From positions 1-38,568 of the forward strand of contig NZ_JABASQ010000025.1 of assembly GCF_016107535.1 (NCBI RefSeq): a stretch of DNA of 38,568 nt, read 5' to 3'. Position 1 is the first letter of the stretch. Each line of letters begins with the position of its first letter. The position numbers and the translations under genes were made by a program. A model generated the notes under the pieces. That model did not search any database, was not told where the DNA came from, and worked only from the letters and a program-made list of their open reading frames with translations. This DNA comes from Psychrobacter cibarius (GTDB lineage Bacteria; Pseudomonadota; Gammaproteobacteria; Pseudomonadales; Moraxellaceae). Shown piece after piece: positions 36,402 through 38,568 of the stretch.

Positions 36402-37097
36402 TTATAGCTCCAAAAACTTGGCTTTGTCTTTAAACATACATTCGTCATAAACAGGACACGCCCCGCATTTGGGTGTACGGGCTTGGCAGGTATAGCGCCC
36501 GTGTAAAATAAGATAATGATGCGCATCTACGATGAAGTCATCTGGGATACGCTCGACCAGCTTATTTTCAACGATCAAGACGTTCTTGCCAGTAGCAAGT
36601 CCCGTACGATTACCCACCCGAAAGATATGGGTATCGACCGCCATGGTTGGCTGACCAAAGGCAGTATTTAACACCACATTGGCAGTTTTGCGCCCAACGC
36701 CAGCGAGTGATTCTAAATCTTTGCGGTTATCAGGGACGGTGCTGTCAAATTTCTCAATTAAGTCTCGGCAAGTTTTGATGACGTTTTTGGCTTTGGCATT
36801 GTATAAGCCAATATTTTTGATATAAGATTTTAGACCGTCTTCACCTAATGCCAAGATTGCTTCAGGTGTATTTGCTACGGGATATAATTGCTTGGTAGCA
36901 ATATTGACGCTCACATCCGTCGCCTGCGCAGATAAGATGACCGCGATCAGCAGCTCAAAATTACTCTTATAATTCAATTCCGTAACTGGCTCATCAATCG
37001 TCACTGCCAGTTTCTCAAAAAATGGACGCACGTCACGATTGGGCATTCGTCTCGATGGCGGGGTATCGGCAGTTTTATGTTTGACGGTTTTACTCAT
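36402..37097 (-). CDS. nth: Endonuclease III
   Basis: The 231-aa enzyme removes oxidised pyrimidines from DNA and cuts the strand by beta-elimination. The helix-hairpin-helix is ESLAGVGRKTANVVLNTAFG, which contains the catalytic Lys. The catalytic Asp is in MAVDTHIFRVGNRTG. The C-terminal [4Fe-4S] site is C-x6-C-x2-C-x5-C, as CQARTPKCGACPVYDEC. The N-terminus is about 20 residues longer than the Escherichia coli protein and basic (KTVKHKTADTPPSRRMPNRD). An internal Met at residue 18 could be the real start. The RnfB-like gene lies 111 bp upstream on the same strand, as in the rsx-nth order of enterobacteria. Confidence 0.96.
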   Translation of the reverse strand: MSKTVKHKTADTPPSRRMPNRDVRPFFEKLAVTIDEPVTELNYKSNFELLIAVILSAQATDVSVNIATKQLYPVANTPEAILALGEDGLKSYIKNIGLYNAKAKNVIKTCRDLIEKFDSTVPDNRKDLESLAGVGRKTANVVLNTAFGQPTMAVDTHIFRVGNRTGLATGKNVLIVENKLVERIPDDFIVDAHHYLILHGRYTCQARTPKCGACPVYDECMFKDKAKFLEL

Positions 37098-37208
37098 AGT
37101 ATTCTTACTATTTTTTGGCTATTGATAGTTAATAACTGATACAAGATATCGGGATAAATGCATTTTAGCGATGTTGGGTAGACTGTCTAACAAATGATAA
37201 TTACGCTA

Positions 37209-38057
37209 TTAAAGCTGACTTAACTCTACTTGCAACGCGTCAAGCTCTACTTGTTTGCTCTCATTTGGACGGACACTTAGCTGCTTTTCTAGCTTTTTAA
37301 TTTTACTACGAAGCTTCGCTGCGGCAATAGTATTTTTTGCCTGCGCTTCGCTGATATTCAACGATTGACTAGCGGCATTGTTCAGTTTTGCTTCAACCAT
37401 GCTGACCACAGGTCTACTATTGCTACTATCAGCCAGCTGCTCGGTGACGCGTCTTAAATGAGTATGATAGCGCTGTCTTAAATCTTCTTGCTCTGTGGTA
37501 CGTTCAGAGCTAGACAGCTCCCTTTCAACAGTGACCAAATCGATGCAGTCAACTGGACAAGGAGCGATGCAAAGCTCGCAGCCGGTGCATAAATCCGTAA
37601 AGATAGTATGCATGTGCTTACCAGTACCGACAATAGCATCGACTGGGCAGGCAGGTATACATTTGGTGCAGCCGATACAGTCATCTTCACGGATCACCGC
37701 ACGTACCTCAGTCGGACGTTCAGAGGTCGCATCTATTGGCCACTGAGAAGGCGCAGCGCTAAGTATCGCTTCATGACTATCTATATGAATAATTTGGGCA
37801 ATGGCCTTGGTAACGGGTTGACCACCGGGTACACATTTATTGTATGGCTCATTGTCTAACACGATAGCGGCGGCATAAGGTAAGCAGCCGTCTGGGTGCT
37901 CGCAAAGCCCACATTGTGTTTGCGGTAGACAAGCATCAATATATGAGATTTTCGCTTGTATGTCCGCAGGTAAGCGCTCTATATCCAAAGTGTCGAACAA
38001 GATTGGCAAATTGGTGAGACGGATGTGGGTACTATTTTTATTAGTGGTGCTTTGCAT
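37209..38057 (-). CDS. RnfB-like electron transport iron-sulfur protein (orphan)
   Basis: From the ATG at 38057 the product is 282 aa. An ATG at 38114 would add 19 residues from a short repeat and has no ribosome site. The N-terminal cluster domain has CLPQTQCGLCEHPDGCLPYA, one residue longer between cysteines than the usual CGYPGC form. Then come YNKCVPGGQPV and two ferredoxin clusters, CIGCTKCIPACPVDAI and CTGCELCIAPCPVDCI. The N-terminal membrane helix of standard RnfB is missing, and no rnfA, C, D, G or E genes are present. The C-terminus is coiled-coil-like (LRSKIKKLEKQLS). It probably passes electrons between unknown partners. Neighbouring nth, itself a [4Fe-4S] enzyme, recalls the rsx-nth operon. 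Confidence 0.85.
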   Translation of the reverse strand: MQSTTNKNSTHIRLTNLPILFDTLDIERLPADIQAKISYIDACLPQTQCGLCEHPDGCLPYAAAIVLDNEPYNKCVPGGQPVTKAIAQIIHIDSHEAILSAAPSQWPIDATSERPTEVRAVIREDDCIGCTKCIPACPVDAIVGTGKHMHTIFTDLCTGCELCIAPCPVDCIDLVTVERELSSSERTTEQEDLRQRYHTHLRRVTEQLADSSNSRPVVSMVEAKLNNAASQSLNISEAQAKNTIAAAKLRSKIKKLEKQLSVRPNESKQVELDALQVELSQL

Positions 38058-38166
38058 ATGCTTTAAAACCTTAATATCAGTGCTAAGTGCTAAGTGTGCT
38101 CTGAGCGCTGACATTAGAATAATAGGATAATAACGATATTGATAAATGCTGCATTGATATTATAGA

Positions 38167-38568
38167 TTAAAGCAGAATACCTTGCTCATTGGCAATTTGT
38201 GCAATCAGCTCGTAAGCAATGCTACCTTTTGAGGGTATTTTTGGCAAATTTGACAGATCAAAAAAATCGGCGTGCGACAGCTCATCTTCTTGGATAACAA
38301 TTTCGCCAGCTGCGTAAGAAGCACGAAAGCCTAGCATTAAATTAGACGGAAATGGCCATGGCTGACTGCTGACGTAACGAATATCTGATAGGCTGATATT
38401 TACCTCTTCTGCCACTTCACGCACCACCGCGTGTTCTAGGCTTTCACCCACTTCTACAAAGCCTGCAATCAAACCGTATAGTAACGGTGGTGGCGACTGT
38501 AATAAATGAGGCGCTGTTTTTTGCTGTCCATAACGATGATGATGGGCTAGCAAAATCTGCATTTCACC
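38167..38568 (-). CDS. nudC: NADH pyrophosphatase NudC, C-terminal part (cut by window edge)
   Basis: The frame stays open to the last base of the window, so the 5' end of the gene lies outside. The visible 134 residues are the catalytic Nudix domain. The Nudix box is GFVEVGESLEHAVVREVAEE, and it is followed by the NudC signature SQPWPFPSNLMLGF. These enzymes cleave NADH and NAD-capped RNA. The N-terminal and zinc-binding domains cannot be seen. The Met at 38562 is internal, not the start. It precedes the RnfB-like gene on the same strand. Confidence 0.9.
   Translation of the reverse strand, partial: GEMQILLAHHHRYGQQKTAPHLLQSPPPLLYGLIAGFVEVGESLEHAVVREVAEEVNISLSDIRYVSSQPWPFPSNLMLGFRASYAAGEIVIQEDELSHADFFDLSNLPKIPSKGSIAYELIAQIANEQGILL

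Overview
The window looks like chromosomal DNA of a Psychrobacter-type gammaproteobacterium (Moraxellaceae). This is inferred from the protein set and its style: moderately AT-rich genes, GreA next to split CarA/CarB, a stand-alone RnfB-like ferredoxin beside endonuclease III, two paralogous BCCT transporters, PpnP, and a poxvirus-type topoisomerase IB. No rRNA, tRNA, CRISPR array, prophage or plasmid backbone is visible. Most genes are housekeeping, with a few accessory secreted proteins and two short IS-derived elements.

Layout. 1-1.7 kb (+): a PuuD-like glutamine amidotransferase overlapping a XRE/cupin regulator. 1.9-5.6 kb (-): a GT4 glycosyltransferase, then the linked radical-SAM/DUF4130 pair of putative DNA repair or modification proteins. 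5.7-7.4 kb (-): two unrelated exported proteins of unknown function. 7.9-15.2 kb (-): greA, carB, two exported hypotheticals and carA, so the two carbamoyl-phosphate synthase subunits are separated by about 1.9 kb. 15.7-19.3 kb: gamma-carbonic anhydrase, a small membrane protein (-), an HAD-IB phosphatase, prfB with its programmed +1 frameshift, and ppnP. 19.4-24.7 kb: GNAT (-), topoisomerase IB, acyl-CoA synthetase plus SDR dehydrogenase, and an L,D-transpeptidase. 25.1-32.9 kb (+): clpB with a heat-shock-type promoter, a PQQ-type sugar dehydrogenase lipoprotein, and a tandem pair of BCCT transporters with duplicated promoters. 33-38.6 kb (-): a Kazal-like lipoprotein, a DUF3144 protein, metK, a DJ-1/PfpI protein, nth, an RnfB-like protein and the C-terminal part of nudC, which runs off the window.

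How the genes fit together. CarA and CarB form one enzyme feeding pyrimidine and arginine synthesis. The acyl-CoA synthetase and SDR probably act in one acyl-CoA pathway. The BCCT pair suggests betaine- or choline-type osmoprotection, and ClpB is the stress disaggregase. Nth, the radical-SAM/DUF4130 pair and topoisomerase IB all touch DNA maintenance but lie in separate transcription units.

The least understood items are the radical-SAM/DUF4130 pair, the two exported proteins lying between carA and carB, the structured leaders of greA, carA and the DUF11-like gene, a 14-bp tandem repeat before the sugar dehydrogenase, and a small MITE family with one intact and one shrunken copy. I found no clear new multi-gene defence or mobile system. 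The radical-SAM pair is the best candidate for an undescribed pathway.
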